A stretch of DNA of 26,733 nucleotides from CAZYWA01 sp964650975 [NCBI: uncultured bacterium]. Its GTDB lineage: Bacteria; JADJOY01. The position numbers and the translations under genes are program-made. The number at the start of each line of letters is the position of its first letter. The first letter of the stretch is position 1. Location of the stretch: assembly GCA_964650975.1 (NCBI GenBank), contig CAZYWA010000030.1, positions 1 to 26,733 of the forward strand. The letters run 5' to 3'. Below the pieces are notes generated by a model. The model saw only the letters and a program-made list of their open reading frames with translations, was not told the DNA's origin and searched no databases. This document shows positions 1 to 8,758 of this stretch, piece after piece.

Positions 1-2
1 AC

Positions 3-80
3 ATCCGGTTCGGCGCAGAGCCCGTGTTCGGCAACGGGACCATCACGATCCGCCGGGAAGCGCAGGTGTTGATCCTGTGA
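3..80 (+). CDS. C-terminal end of a protein cut by the window start, possibly a TadE-like pseudopilin
   Basis: Only the last 25 codons are present; the frame reading from base 3 ends at the TGA at 78-80. The tail contains the residues GTITIRREAQVLIL. TadE/TadG-type minor pseudopilins often end in a beta-strand segment of this style (an ITIRAEA-like tail), and the next gene is cpaB, so a Tad minor pilin is the natural guess. The piece is too short to establish a family. The call rests mainly on context, and the fragment could belong to another protein. Confidence 0.4.
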   Translation: MRFGAEPVFGNGTITIRREAQVLIL

Positions 81-138
81 CGCACCGGCGTCACCAGGAT
101 CGATAGCGGATCGCATCGGAGCGAGAGGGAGCGCGCGA

Positions 139-1041
139 GTGGACTCGAAACGCCCATATGTCCTGGTGGCGCTGATCGCCGTGGTCTCGGCGTCGTTCGC
201 CGGCGTCCTCTACGGCCAGCTCGCCTCTCGAAGCTCCGGCGGCCGGCGGGACGGTGGTGTGGTCCGGATCGCGGTGGCGAGCCAGGATCTCGTTCCAGGC
301 ACGCGGATCACCACGGATCTGGCCGGTGCCGCTTTCGCGCAGCGCGACTGGCCTCGGGACCTGGCACCCCGCGACGTGGTCGAGGACGCCAGCTCGACGG
401 TCGGCCAGATCGTGCGCGAGCCGATCTACGCCGGCGAGCCGCTCTACTCGTTCAAGCTGGCGTCGCCCGACTCGGGAGCCGCGCTGCCGGCCGCGATCGG
501 CAACGGCATGCGCGCGCTCACGGTGCCGGTCGACGAGGTGAGCGGTGTGGGCGGCTACGTGAACGCCGGCGCGTACGTCGACGTGATCGGGACTTTCCGG
601 AACGTACGGGACGCGATGTTCGGCCACGGCCGCGGCGAGACCTTCTCGAAGGTGATTCTCGAGCACGTGAAGGTGCTTGCGTCCGGTACCCAGATGGAGC
701 AGAACGACGCCGCGTCGCGCGCCAAGGCGGCGTCGAGCGCGGCGGGCCGGGCCGCGCTGCTCTCCAGCACCAAGGGTGCGCCGTCGACCGCCACGTTGCT
801 CGTGACGCCCGCGCAGTCCGAGAGCCTGGCGCTGGCGGTGAAGGAAGGCTCGATTCACCTGGCCTTGCGCAACTACGACGACGAAGGCTCGGGGCAGACG
901 ACCGGCATCACCAAGGAAGAGCTGCTCGGGCTGGCCGAGCCCGAACCCGTGTACGAGCCGCATGGACACGCGGCACCTCCGCAGACGGGACCCACGGTCG
1001 AAGTGATCCGCGGAAGCGATCGCTCGTCGGTGAATTTCTGA
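139..1041 (+). CDS. cpaB: Flp pilus assembly protein CpaB/RcpC
   Basis: This 300-residue protein starts at a GTG preceded by the purine-rich GAGAGGGAG at 122-130. It opens with one membrane-anchor or signal segment (about residues 6-27). A SAF-like domain follows, with the motif ASQDLVPGTRIT near residue 50 and a second strand region around YAGEPLYSFKL. The RcpC-type region contains RALTVPVDEVSGVGGYVNAG and AYVDVIGTF. In Tad systems CpaB/RcpC is a periplasmic protein associated with the outer-membrane secretin and may contact peptidoglycan through its SAF domain. The secretin gene follows closely and the length is normal for the family. The tail after about residue 250 is low in complexity and proline-rich. 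I consider the family secure and the exact start likely. Confidence 0.93.
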   Translation: MDSKRPYVLVALIAVVSASFAGVLYGQLASRSSGGRRDGGVVRIAVASQDLVPGTRITTDLAGAAFAQRDWPRDLAPRDVVEDASSTVGQIVREPIYAGEPLYSFKLASPDSGAALPAAIGNGMRALTVPVDEVSGVGGYVNAGAYVDVIGTFRNVRDAMFGHGRGETFSKVILEHVKVLASGTQMEQNDAASRAKAASSAAGRAALLSSTKGAPSTATLLVTPAQSESLALAVKEGSIHLALRNYDDEGSGQTTGITKEELLGLAEPEPVYEPHGHAAPPQTGPTVEVIRGSDRSSVNF

Positions 1042-1105
1042 GCGCCTCGACATGCCACGGCGCGACCGGCGAGTGAACGCGAGCACGCAGGGGAGGATCA
1101 GCGGA

Positions 1106-3427
1106 ATGCCTCGACCCCACCGGCTTACCGGCGCCCGCGCGCTGCGCTGGGCCACAGCCATCGGATTGCTCGCGCTGGTCGGTGCGACCGGCTCCGGGCC
1201 CGAGTCGCTGCGCATCCCGGTCGGCCAGAGCGTCGCGATTCCGCTCGGCGCTCCGGTCGCGAAGATCAGCGAGGCCGATAGCTCGGTCGTCGGTTACTTC
1301 CTGAATGCGCCCGACCAGATCGAGGTCGTGGGTCGCGGCACCGGACGCTCGCCGATCCGGGTGCGGCTCGCCGACGGAACCTCGCGGCTCTTCCAGATCG
1401 ACGTCGTGCCGCCCGAAACCAGCGTTTCCGCGCCGGAGGCGATGGTGGTGGTGCCGGTCGGCGCGGCGCACGCGTCGGCTCAGCCGGTTGCCGACGCTGC
1501 GCCCGTCGCACCGGTGGCGCGTCCTGCCGCCGCGCCGCCCGCCGACGATGCGTCGAGCCTGATCCTCTCCGTCGGCGAGTCGCAGTCGTTCGACGTGACG
1601 GGCCAGGCGACCCGCATCGAGGTGGCGTCGCCGGGCGTCGTCGACGTGCAGCGCAACCAGCCCGGTGACGTGACGCTGATCGGGCGCACCGTCGGTGAAA
1701 CCGATCTGACGCTCACGGGCGACGGAGGTGCGGTCTCGCGCTACCACGTGCGAGTCCGGCCGGCGAGCGCGCCGCTGATGGCGAGCAATGCCGCGGTCGG
1801 GGAGCATCCCGGCGGCGAGGGCTCGGACGTGCTCACGGTCACCGAGGTGCCGGGAGCCGAGAACGGCGCCGCTCAGGCCGAGCTGCCGGTGCCGCCGGCC
1901 GAGACCGAATCGGAGCTGCCGCCTCCACCTCCGCCCGCGTATCCGCCGCCAGAGAACATCGGCCCGATGCCGGCGAATCTCGAGGCGCCCACGCCCGAGT
2001 TCGCGACCGACGAGCACATCGGAGAGCTCAAGAAGAGCATCGACCAGCTGCGTGGCCAGCTGGCTGCACAGCAAAAGCCCGTTGCACCGGCTCCCGCGCC
2101 GGCGCCCGTGGTCACGGTGCCGCCGGCCGAGATCAAGCAGGCGGTGCGCGAGGCGATCCGCGAGTCGAACGACGAATCGACCCGGGTGTGGCGACCGATG
2201 CCGCACTCGCCGCCGATCCAGCCGCCACCCGTGAGCTTCGACGTGCAGCGTGACGGACGCTCCGCGAGCACCGCGGTTCCGCCACCGGCGGCCCCGGCGG
2301 CGCAGCCCGAGCCCATGCGCCCGGCCGAGCAGGCTCCGCAGGCCCCGGAGCTGCGCCCGATCGTGCGGCTCTCCGATCTCAAGGACGGCACGCTGTCCCT
2401 GGGCGTCGGACGATCGCGCGTGCTGCTGCTCGACTCGCCCGCCAAGCGGGTGGCCATCGCCAATCCCGCCGTCGGCGACGTGGTCATGGCCACGCCCTCC
2501 CAGCTCGTCGTCAACGGCCACTCGAGCGGCACCACCGATCTGGTGATCTGGGATCACGCCGATCACGGGTCGCAGATCAAGCTGCGCGTCGAGTCGCAGG
2601 GCACCACCGAGAAGCAGGTGCTGCTCAAGTGCAAGGTCGCCGAGGTGAAGCGCCAGGCGATGCGGGAGCTGGGCATCGACATGGCGGTGCTGCTCGACAG
2701 CAACGTGGTGAAGGGCGGTCTGGGAGTGGTCACGCAGAGCGGTGGCGTATTGCCGGGCGCCATCCCCGGAGTCGCCGGCAGCGACGTCCTCGGCTCGAGC
2801 GGCAAGCTGCCCACCGGATCCGACCTCACGATCTTCCAGCCGGATCGCGGCATCTTCGCGTTCCTGCAGGCGCTCGAGCAGCGCGGCATCGCGCGCATCC
2901 TCGCCGAGCCGAATCTGGTCGCAATCAACGGCCAGGAGGCGAGCTTCCTGGCGGGCGGCGAGGTGCCCATTCCGATGGTCACCTCGCTGCAGACCGGCGA
3001 GCTGCCGCGAGTGACGGTGGAGTTCAAGGAATTCGGCGTGAAGCTCAACTTCCGCCCCACGGTGCTCGACGACGACACCATCTCGCTGCACGTGTCGCCG
3101 GAGGTGTCGAGCCTCGACTTCTCGAACGGGGTGGTACTCTCGGATTTCAAGATCCCGGCGATCGACACCCGCAAGGCCGAGACCACGGTGCAGCTCCACG
3201 ACGGCCAGTCGATCGTGATCGCGGGCTTGATGATGACCAAGCGCGAGACCGGCGAGTCGAAGGTGCCGTGGCTCGGCGACGTGCCGGTGATCGGCAACTT
3301 CTTCCGCAACGACGACGTGAAGAACGAGGAAACGGAGCTGGTGATCCTGCTCACGGCGCGCATCGTTCGCCCGTTGCCGGCGGGCTCGGCCCCGTCGCTG
3401 CCGTTCGACCGGGTGGCCAACCGCTGA
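1106..3427 (+). CDS. cpaC: Tad/Flp pilus secretin CpaC/RcpA with three N-terminal pilus domains
   Basis: This is the outer-membrane secretin pore of the Tad pilus (773 residues from this start). I chose the ATG at 1106 because GGGAGGA lies 8 bases upstream and a signal peptide follows (ALRWATAIGLLALVGAT); an in-frame start at 1052 is also open. The secretin core spans about residues 504-765. It shows RILAEPNLVAINGQEASF, GGEVPIP, the GVKLNFRP segment and the C-terminal signature SIVIAGLMM...VPWLGDVPVIGNFF. Three related segments precede the core, starting near residue 35 (LRIPVGQSVAI), 151 (LILSVGESQSF) and 429 (LSLGVGRSRVL). Each has the pattern of the pilus-formation N-terminal domain, which normally occurs once. 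Long Pro/Ala-rich linkers separate them, and a short predicted coiled coil lies near residue 310. The protein is longer than typical CpaC (about 450-600 residues). Confidence 0.93.
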   Translation: MPRPHRLTGARALRWATAIGLLALVGATGSGPESLRIPVGQSVAIPLGAPVAKISEADSSVVGYFLNAPDQIEVVGRGTGRSPIRVRLADGTSRLFQIDVVPPETSVSAPEAMVVVPVGAAHASAQPVADAAPVAPVARPAAAPPADDASSLILSVGESQSFDVTGQATRIEVASPGVVDVQRNQPGDVTLIGRTVGETDLTLTGDGGAVSRYHVRVRPASAPLMASNAAVGEHPGGEGSDVLTVTEVPGAENGAAQAELPVPPAETESELPPPPPPAYPPPENIGPMPANLEAPTPEFATDEHIGELKKSIDQLRGQLAAQQKPVAPAPAPAPVVTVPPAEIKQAVREAIRESNDESTRVWRPMPHSPPIQPPPVSFDVQRDGRSASTAVPPPAAPAAQPEPMRPAEQAPQAPELRPIVRLSDLKDGTLSLGVGRSRVLLLDSPAKRVAIANPAVGDVVMATPSQLVVNGHSSGTTDLVIWDHADHGSQIKLRVESQGTTEKQVLLKCKVAEVKRQAMRELGIDMAVLLDSNVVKGGLGVVTQSGGVLPGAIPGVAGSDVLGSSGKLPTGSDLTIFQPDRGIFAFLQALEQRGIARILAEPNLVAINGQEASFLAGGEVPIPMVTSLQTGELPRVTVEFKEFGVKLNFRPTVLDDDTISLHVSPEVSSLDFSNGVVLSDFKIPAIDTRKAETTVQLHDGQSIVIAGLMMTKRETGESKVPWLGDVPVIGNFFRNDDVKNEETELVILLTARIVRPLPAGSAPSLPFDRVANR

Positions 3428-3459
3428 CGCGTGCTCGGTCAACGGCGCGGGTTCGGCGC

Positions 3460-4932
3460 ATGCGTGCCCGGCTTCATCGCGACGACTCGGGGCAGGCGAT
3501 CCTGCTGTTCGCGGTCGGGCTGCTGACCCTGGTGACCGTGGTCGCGGTGATCCTCGACCTGGGGATCGTCTCGACGGCGCGCACCGAGCTCGAGGACTCG
3601 ACCGGTCAGGCGGCGGTCGCGGCCACCACTCGCTTCGACGAGTGCCCGAAGCCGGCCGCGGACGTGCTGGCCGACGCCCGCGCGCGCGCGAAAGAGGTCG
3701 CGTCGGCAAACGCCGTCGCCGGCACCGGGCTCACGCTCGATCCGGCGGCCGACGTGGAGATCGGCTTCATCGTGCCGACCACCCAGGCCTACACCAAGTC
3801 GAACCCGGGCGAGGAGTACAAAGGCAACGCGGTGCGCGTCACCGGGCGGCGGAACGAGGGATCCCCCGATGGCCCGGTGCCCCTGGTGATGGGCGGCGTG
3901 CTCGGAACGTCCCAATCCGCGACCAGCTCTCAGGCCTGGGGAATCGCCGACGGTCCCGGCTACCTGAACACCGACATCGCGCTCGCGCTCAACGAGTGTG
4001 GCGTGCTCGGCTCGTTCGGCCCGGGCACGGGACCGGTTCCGTATCCACTCAGCGTGAACATGGACACGCCGAGCTTCGATCGCGGTTCGTTCGGCGTCCG
4101 TCCGCTCGATCCCGCCGCGCGAAACCTCGCGGTGTGCCCGCCGCCCACCACGCCGATCTTCCCGGACCTCATCGCCAATCCGCCGCTCTCCTCGGACCCG
4201 GATTGCAACGATCAGCTGCTCTACGCCGCGGGCGCCGTCGGATTCAACCTGCTGTGCGAGGGAAGCCCCACTCCGCCTTCGGTGTGCAGTCTGATCGGCG
4301 ATCTCTTCGGCGAGCCGATCATGCAGGTCCACGACGATCTGCTGCTGCAGAACTCGTTCCTGCAGCCCGAGCTCGCGTTCGCGTTTTCGGGCGGCGATCT
4401 CTCCCAGCTGATCGGGGAGTACATCGTGCCGGTCTACTCGAGCCAGGAGATCGAGGAGTTCACGAGCTTCGATTTCACCTCGATCTTCGTCCAGTCGATC
4501 CCGCTGCCGCCGCTCGAGCTGGTGAGCCCGGTGTTCGGCACGCTCGACGTCTCCCTGGTGGTGGACCTCGACTGGCCCGATCTGCCGGTCACGGTGAAGT
4601 ACGCACCCACGGTGGGCTTCGCGAAGTACCAGGTGACGAGCGCGACGGCGATCATGAAGGACATCACGCTCACGGTGAAGCTCGACCTGGCCAGCTGCAC
4701 CGCCGAGGGTGGGCTGTGCGGCGGCGTCGATTGCTGCGCGCTGCTCGACCTGCTGATCTTCCCGATCGAGCTGCCGGTGACGATTCCCATCGTCTCGGGC
4801 ATCGACTTCCAGGGCCAGGTGCTGCGCGACCAGAAGGTCGACACCTACCTGGTGGGCGGGGTGAATCTCGGGATCTCCGCGACCGGCGGCACCGGCCCAC
4901 GGCTCATCGACCCGTCCAACAACGGCAATTGA
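3460..4932 (+). CDS. TadG-like pilus-associated protein with N-terminal Tad domain and cysteine-containing ectodomain
   Basis: This 490-residue protein begins MRARLHRDDSGQAILLF, the signature of the Tad/TadG N-terminal domain: a short basic stretch, a G/Q boundary and one hydrophobic helix (about residues 11-35). The segment TARTELEDSTGQAAVAATTR then follows, typical of pseudopilin-like TadE/TadG. The rest is predicted to be extracytoplasmic and beta-rich. It contains about ten cysteines, including a cluster near the C-terminus (SCTAEGGLCGGVDCCALL). I recognise no von Willebrand A domain, which many TadG proteins carry, so this may be a divergent minor pilin or adhesin. The ATG has only a weak ribosome-binding site, and the gene lies 32 bases after the secretin stop. 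Its place between secretin and ATPase genes supports a role in Tad pilus biogenesis or surface attachment. Confidence 0.8.
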   Translation: MRARLHRDDSGQAILLFAVGLLTLVTVVAVILDLGIVSTARTELEDSTGQAAVAATTRFDECPKPAADVLADARARAKEVASANAVAGTGLTLDPAADVEIGFIVPTTQAYTKSNPGEEYKGNAVRVTGRRNEGSPDGPVPLVMGGVLGTSQSATSSQAWGIADGPGYLNTDIALALNECGVLGSFGPGTGPVPYPLSVNMDTPSFDRGSFGVRPLDPAARNLAVCPPPTTPIFPDLIANPPLSSDPDCNDQLLYAAGAVGFNLLCEGSPTPPSVCSLIGDLFGEPIMQVHDDLLLQNSFLQPELAFAFSGGDLSQLIGEYIVPVYSSQEIEEFTSFDFTSIFVQSIPLPPLELVSPVFGTLDVSLVVDLDWPDLPVTVKYAPTVGFAKYQVTSATAIMKDITLTVKLDLASCTAEGGLCGGVDCCALLDLLIFPIELPVTIPIVSGIDFQGQVLRDQKVDTYLVGGVNLGISATGGTGPRLIDPSNNGN

Positions 4933-4934
4933 CG

Positions 4935-4962
4935 TTGGTCGCCCGCGCATGCGTTCGATAAC
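4935..4962 (+). promoter_or_regulatory. Possible sigma70-like promoter ahead of cpaF
   Basis: TTGGTC (4935-4940) and GATAAC (4957-4962) are separated by 16 bases, about 55 bases before the cpaF start. The -35 match is only 3 of 6, whereas the -10 has 4 of 6. It lies in the short gap between the tadG-like gene and cpaF, so it could give separate transcription of the motor genes. This is a weak call made from sequence alone. Confidence 0.3.
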
Positions 4963-5016
4963 ATGCCGTCACCGGGGTGAGTGCCGGGCTGCACGTCACG
5001 CCGAGGAGCGCGCTCG

Positions 5017-6360
5017 ATGAGCTTGCGAGACAGGTTGGCCGGCACCGCGCGGCGCTCCGCCGAGGCCGACGCGCCGCCGCCGGGACCGGACGCTCGGGTC
5101 GATGCCCTCAAGGCCGATCTGCACCAGCGGCTGATCGACCGCCTCGACCTCACCAGCCTGCGCTCCGGCGACCGCGACTCGCTGAGCCGGGAGATCCGCG
5201 GGGTGGTGTCGACGCTGCTCGATCAAGAGCGGGTGCCGGTCGACCGCGATCGGCGCGAGGCGCTGATCGAGGAGCTGGTGCACGAGACCATCGGCTTCGG
5301 ACCGATCGAGCCGCTGCTCGCCGATCCGTCGATCACCGACATCCTGATCAACGGCAGCCAGAGCGTGTACGTCGAGCGTCTGGGTCGTCTCGAGAAGAGC
5401 GCGGTGCGGTTCCGCGACGACGAGCATCTGAAGCTGGTGATCGACCGGATCGTGGCGAAGGTGGGCCGGCGGATCGACGAGGCCTCGCCGATGGTCGACG
5501 CGCGCCTCCCCGACGGCTCGCGCATCAACGCGATCATCCCGCCGCTCGCTCTCAACGGACCGTGCCTCTCGATCCGCCGTTTCTTCTCCGAGCGTCTCAC
5601 CATGGACGAGCTGATCTCGCTCGGCACGGTGACGCTACCGATCGCGACACTGCTCAGGGCGGCGGTGCGCGCACGGCTCAACGTGCTGGTGAGCGGTGGA
5701 ACCGGTGTCGGCAAGACCACGCTGCTCAACATCCTCTCGGGCTACATCCCGGCCACCGAGCGCATCGTCACGATCGAGGATTCGGCGGAGCTCAAGCTTC
5801 ACCAGGAGCACGTGGTGCGGCTCGAGACCCGGCCGCTCAACGTCGAGGGGCGGGGCGAGGTGACGCAGCGCGACCTGCTGCGGAATAGCTTGCGGATGCG
5901 TCCCGACCGCATCATCGTGGGCGAGGTCCGCGGCAACGAAGTGTTCGACATGCTGCAAGCGATGAACACCGGCCACGACGGCTCGATCGCCACGATCCAC
6001 GCCAATTCGCCGCGCGACGCCCTGCACCGGCTCGAGATGATGATGCTGCTCTCCGGCATCTCGATGCCGGAGCACGCGATCCGCGAGCAGATCGCGTCCG
6101 CCGTCCAGCTCCTGGTCCACGCCGTGCGCTTCCCCGACGGCAGCCGCAAGATCACGCGGGTCTCGGAGATCGTGGGGATGGCGGGCGAATCGATCGTCGT
6201 CGAGGATCTGTGGGTGTTCGAGCGCCGCGGCCTCGATCCGGACGGCCGCGTGCTGGGACGGTTTCGCACCACCGGCTACCGCCCCCGATTCCTGCCGCTG
6301 CTGCTGGCGTGCGGCGAGAACATCCCCGACGCGATCTTCGAGCCGAGCGAGGTCGATTGA
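5017..6360 (+). CDS. cpaF: Tad pilus secretion ATPase TadA/CpaF
   Basis: This is the cytoplasmic hexameric AAA-type secretion ATPase that powers Tad pilus assembly (447 residues). The ATG at 5017 has GAGGAG at 5003-5008, which decides the start over an in-frame GTG at 4981. The N-terminal domain has the CpaF signature [20 protein letters not shown] and later [13 protein letters not shown]. The Walker A motif GGTGVGKTT lies at residues 227-235. The Walker B region [12 protein letters not shown] has glutamate 303. The His-box region [20 protein letters not shown] starts at residue 318. All expected catalytic elements are intact and the length is typical. The stop is two bases before the tadB GTG, so the three genes are probably co-translated. 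cpaE/tadZ, often located just upstream, is not in this window. Confidence 0.95.
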   Translation: MSLRDRLAGTARRSAEADAPPPGPDARVDALKADLHQRLIDRLDLTSLRSGDRDSLSREIRGVVSTLLDQERVPVDRDRREALIEELVHETIGFGPIEPLLADPSITDILINGSQSVYVERLGRLEKSAVRFRDDEHLKLVIDRIVAKVGRRIDEASPMVDARLPDGSRINAIIPPLALNGPCLSIRRFFSERLTMDELISLGTVTLPIATLLRAAVRARLNVLVSGGTGVGKTTLLNILSGYIPATERIVTIEDSAELKLHQEHVVRLETRPLNVEGRGEVTQRDLLRNSLRMRPDRIIVGEVRGNEVFDMLQAMNTGHDGSIATIHANSPRDALHRLEMMMLLSGISMPEHAIREQIASAVQLLVHAVRFPDGSRKITRVSEIVGMAGESIVVEDLWVFERRGLDPDGRVLGRFRTTGYRPRFLPLLLACGENIPDAIFEPSEVD

Positions 6361-6362
6361 CC

Positions 6363-7247
6363 GTGCCCGTCCTTCCTCCCCTGCCATCCGCGGTGCTGGG
6401 CGGCGTCACGCTGTTCGTGGTGCTGATGCTGATCTACGCCTGGTACGAGTCGTCTCGCCGCTCGGCTCCGGCGAACGGTAACGGGCACGGCGCTGCCGGC
6501 GCCCCCGGGGAGCGACGCGGCGGCCCCCGTCCCAGGCTGGCCGCTCCGTCGAGCGCGGGGCAGTCCGCGGTGTTCGTGGCGGTGCTCCTGGCGTTCTCGG
6601 CGCTCGCGCTGGCGCTGCCGCCCAACCGTCCGATCCAGTTGTTGCCCGGTCTGGTGGTCGGTGCGATCGCCGCGTCGGCGGCGGCGCGCTGGTTCGCGCG
6701 CCGCAGGCTCGACGCCTTCACCGCGGCCCTCCCCGACGCGCTGGATCTGCTCTCGAGCTCGCTTCGCACCGGGCAGCCGATCCGCGCTGGTCTCGACCTG
6801 GTGGCGCGCGAGATGCCGGATCCGCTGGGCGAGGAGTTCGGCGCGGTGGTGCGCGAGATCGAGCTCGGGCAGGGCGATGTCGATGCCCTGGAAAACCTCG
6901 CGGCGCGCCTCGACTCCCTCGACGTCCAGATGCTCGTCACTTCGATCGCCGTGCAAAAGGAAGTGGGCGGCAATCTCGCGGAGGTGCTGAGCACACTCGC
7001 GAAGACCATTCGAGCGCGCTTCCGGATCCAGGGGCAGGTCGAGGCCTATACCGCACAGGCGCGGTTGTCCGCCGTGGTGCTGGTCGCGTTGCCGCTGGTG
7101 TTCGCCACGATCCTGTACGCGATCCGGCCCGCCTACCTGGGGCTCTTGGTCACCGATCCGGCCGGCCACGCGCTGCTGCTGGCGGCCTTGCTCGGCTGGC
7201 TGGCGGGCTGGCTGGTGATCCGGCGCATCCTCGCCGTGCAGGTGTGA
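6363..7247 (+). CDS. tadB: Tad pilus inner-membrane platform protein TadB
   Basis: This 294-residue T2SSF-type membrane protein starts at a GTG two bases after the cpaF stop. An N-terminal hydrophobic helix (residues about 8-27) is followed by a charged, glycine-rich loop and two membrane segments near residues 62-105. The cytoplasmic T2SSF domain contains LPDALDLLSSSLRTGQPI and the motif VQKEVGGNLAEVLSTLA, characteristic of TadB/TadC. Two C-terminal membrane helices end the protein. TadB and TadC form the inner-membrane base on which the CpaF motor acts. An upstream in-frame start at 6210 would lie deep inside cpaF and is unlikely. Confidence 0.92.
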   Translation: MPVLPPLPSAVLGGVTLFVVLMLIYAWYESSRRSAPANGNGHGAAGAPGERRGGPRPRLAAPSSAGQSAVFVAVLLAFSALALALPPNRPIQLLPGLVVGAIAASAAARWFARRRLDAFTAALPDALDLLSSSLRTGQPIRAGLDLVAREMPDPLGEEFGAVVREIELGQGDVDALENLAARLDSLDVQMLVTSIAVQKEVGGNLAEVLSTLAKTIRARFRIQGQVEAYTAQARLSAVVLVALPLVFATILYAIRPAYLGLLVTDPAGHALLLAALLGWLAGWLVIRRILAVQV

Positions 7248-7260
7248 GGAGCGATCGTCG

Positions 7261-8187
7261 ATGGCGAACGCGACCGGGCTCTGGGTGCTGATCGGGCTCT
7301 TGCTGCTCTCGTCGGTGGCCATGCTGGCGTGGGCGCTCGACGGATGGATGCGTCCCGCCTCGGAACCGAGGGAGCCCGCCGATTCCGGACGAGAAGTCCC
7401 GAGCGGACCCACCCACGCACGGGGCGGCGTCTTGACGGGCCTGGCGCGATTCTCCGGTCCGGCGCCGTCCTTCGTCCGCGATCGTTATCAGCCGGTGCTC
7501 GCACACGCGGGCTTCCAGCGGCCGGAGGCGGTCGACGGATTCTTCGCGCTGCTGGTGATCGGGGCGGTCGCCGGGCTGCTGCTCGCGACGTTCGTGGTGC
7601 CGGCCTGGCGGCTCCCGTACCCGGCGCTCACGGCGCTGTGGGTGCTCGCTCTCCCGCTCTTCGGGGTGGTGCTGCCGATTTTCTGGATCGGCGCGCGCGC
7701 TCGCGAGCGCCAGGCCGAGATCGCGGTCACGCTGCCCGACACGCTCGATCTCATGAAAATCTGCCTCGACGCGGGCTTGGCGATGGAGCCGGCCATGACT
7801 CGCGTGGGCGCCGAGCTGGTCAAGCGGGGAGCTGTCCTCGGTTACGAGCTCTCCCTCACCAGCGCCCAGATTCAGGCCGGGCGCGGTCGCGCCGAAGCGC
7901 TGCGTGCGCTCGCCGCGCGCTGCGGCGTGCCCGAGCTCTCGAACGTCGTGACGCTGCTCAACCAGACCGAGCGGCTGGGCATGGGTGTCGGCGACGTGCT
8001 GGCCACGGCCGCCGAGACGAGCCGCACCCGGCGCCTGCAGCGCGCGGAGGCGGAGGCGGCCCGCACCTCCGTGAAGATGGTGTTCCCGCTCGCGCTGTTC
8101 CTGCTTCCCGCGATGCTCCTCGTGGTGCTGGGCCCGGCCTTCATCCAGTTGCACCGTGGCCTCGCACCGCTCCTCGGGTCGCCCTGA
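7261..8187 (+). CDS. tadC: Tad pilus inner-membrane platform protein TadC
   Basis: This 308-residue protein starts at an ATG preceded by AGGAG at 7247-7251. It has an N-terminal hydrophobic helix, then two helices around residues 95-145. The T2SSF domain includes VTLPDTLDLMKICLDAGLAM and a later LNQTERLGMGVGDVLATAA segment, the usual partner of TadB's VQKEVGGNL motif. A terminal hydrophobic stretch (FPLALFLLPAMLLVVLGPAF) completes the fold. It is the second platform subunit of the Tad machine and lies 13 bases after tadB. The downstream DUF192 gene begins just after, or overlaps, its end. Confidence 0.92.
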   Translation: MANATGLWVLIGLLLLSSVAMLAWALDGWMRPASEPREPADSGREVPSGPTHARGGVLTGLARFSGPAPSFVRDRYQPVLAHAGFQRPEAVDGFFALLVIGAVAGLLLATFVVPAWRLPYPALTALWVLALPLFGVVLPIFWIGARARERQAEIAVTLPDTLDLMKICLDAGLAMEPAMTRVGAELVKRGAVLGYELSLTSAQIQAGRGRAEALRALAARCGVPELSNVVTLLNQTERLGMGVGDVLATAAETSRTRRLQRAEAEAARTSVKMVFPLALFLLPAMLLVVLGPAFIQLHRGLAPLLGSP

Positions 8188-8203
8188 TCCGGTCCCCGTC
8201 GCC

Positions 8204-8737
8204 GTGACCGTTCGAAACCTGACGCGTGCAGCCGACGTGGCGAGCCGCCTCGACGTGGCGGTCCGGACCCTCGATCGGATGCGAGGGCTGCTCGGGAGAG
8301 CCGCGTTCGAGCCGGGTGCGGGGTTGTGGATCGCGCCCTGCACCAGCATCCACACGCTGGGGATGCGGTTCGCGATCGATGCGGTGTTTCTGGACGGCAA
8401 AGGCAGTGTTTTGCGCTCGTATCACGATCTGGCGCCGGGCCGCGTGACTCGGATCGTGTGGAAAGCCGCCGGCGTGCTCGAGCTTCCAGCCGGGACGCTC
8501 AGGGCCACCGGCACCGAGGTCGGCGACCGGCTCGACCTGGGAATCGAGCCCCGACTGGCCCTTGGGCTCTCCGGCCCCCGCACCGGGGAGCACCGCGCAC
8601 CGCTCGTGGATTCTCAGGATCCTGCTCGGACAGGAACCCGCGAAGCCCTGAAATTACTTCCGTTTTCCCTTGACCAGCGAGCAAGGATTCCGGTATACCC
8701 GTCGCGGTTCGAACGCATCGGCCGCCTGGCTCGGTGA
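8204..8737 (+). CDS. DUF192 family protein with an atypical C-terminal tail
   Basis: Residues 1 to about 115 match the DUF192 family: VRNLTRAADVASRLDVA, RMRGLLGR, then IHTLGMRFAIDAVFLD and GVLELPAGTL, ending in GDRLDLG. The function of DUF192 is not established. I chose the GTG at 8204 because family members usually begin close to the NLTR segment; an in-frame GTG at 8156 would overlap tadC by 32 bases. Neither has a clear ribosome-binding site. The roughly 55 residues after GDRLDLG do not resemble the family, and the ORF runs through the promoter at 8670-8699. That tail may simply be non-coding sequence lacking a stop codon, or a recent extension. Confidence 0.8.
   Translation: MTVRNLTRAADVASRLDVAVRTLDRMRGLLGRAAFEPGAGLWIAPCTSIHTLGMRFAIDAVFLDGKGSVLRSYHDLAPGRVTRIVWKAAGVLELPAGTLRATGTEVGDRLDLGIEPRLALGLSGPRTGEHRAPLVDSQDPARTGTREALKLLPFSLDQRARIPVYPSRFERIGRLAR
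8670..8699 (+). promoter_or_regulatory. Sigma70-like promoter for the exopolysaccharide locus
   Basis: TTGACC (8670-8675) matches the -35 consensus at 5 of 6 positions. An 18-base spacer leads to TATACC (8694-8699), which matches the -10 at 4 of 6. This sits in a locally AT-rich patch (8648-8700) within otherwise very GC-rich DNA, about 60 bases before a small ORF that leads the glycan gene set. It is the best promoter-like site in the window, although it overlaps the nominal 3' end of the DUF192 ORF. Confidence 0.6.
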
Positions 8738-8758
8738 CGGATCGACAGCGGAGAGGCC

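Noticed and set aside
908-3709. A 933-codon open frame on the minus strand opposite cpaC, and other long minus-strand frames
   Set aside because: The + strand secretin here has clear family motifs. The minus-strand product is Arg/His/Asp-rich and looks like the antisense shadow expected in GC-rich genes.
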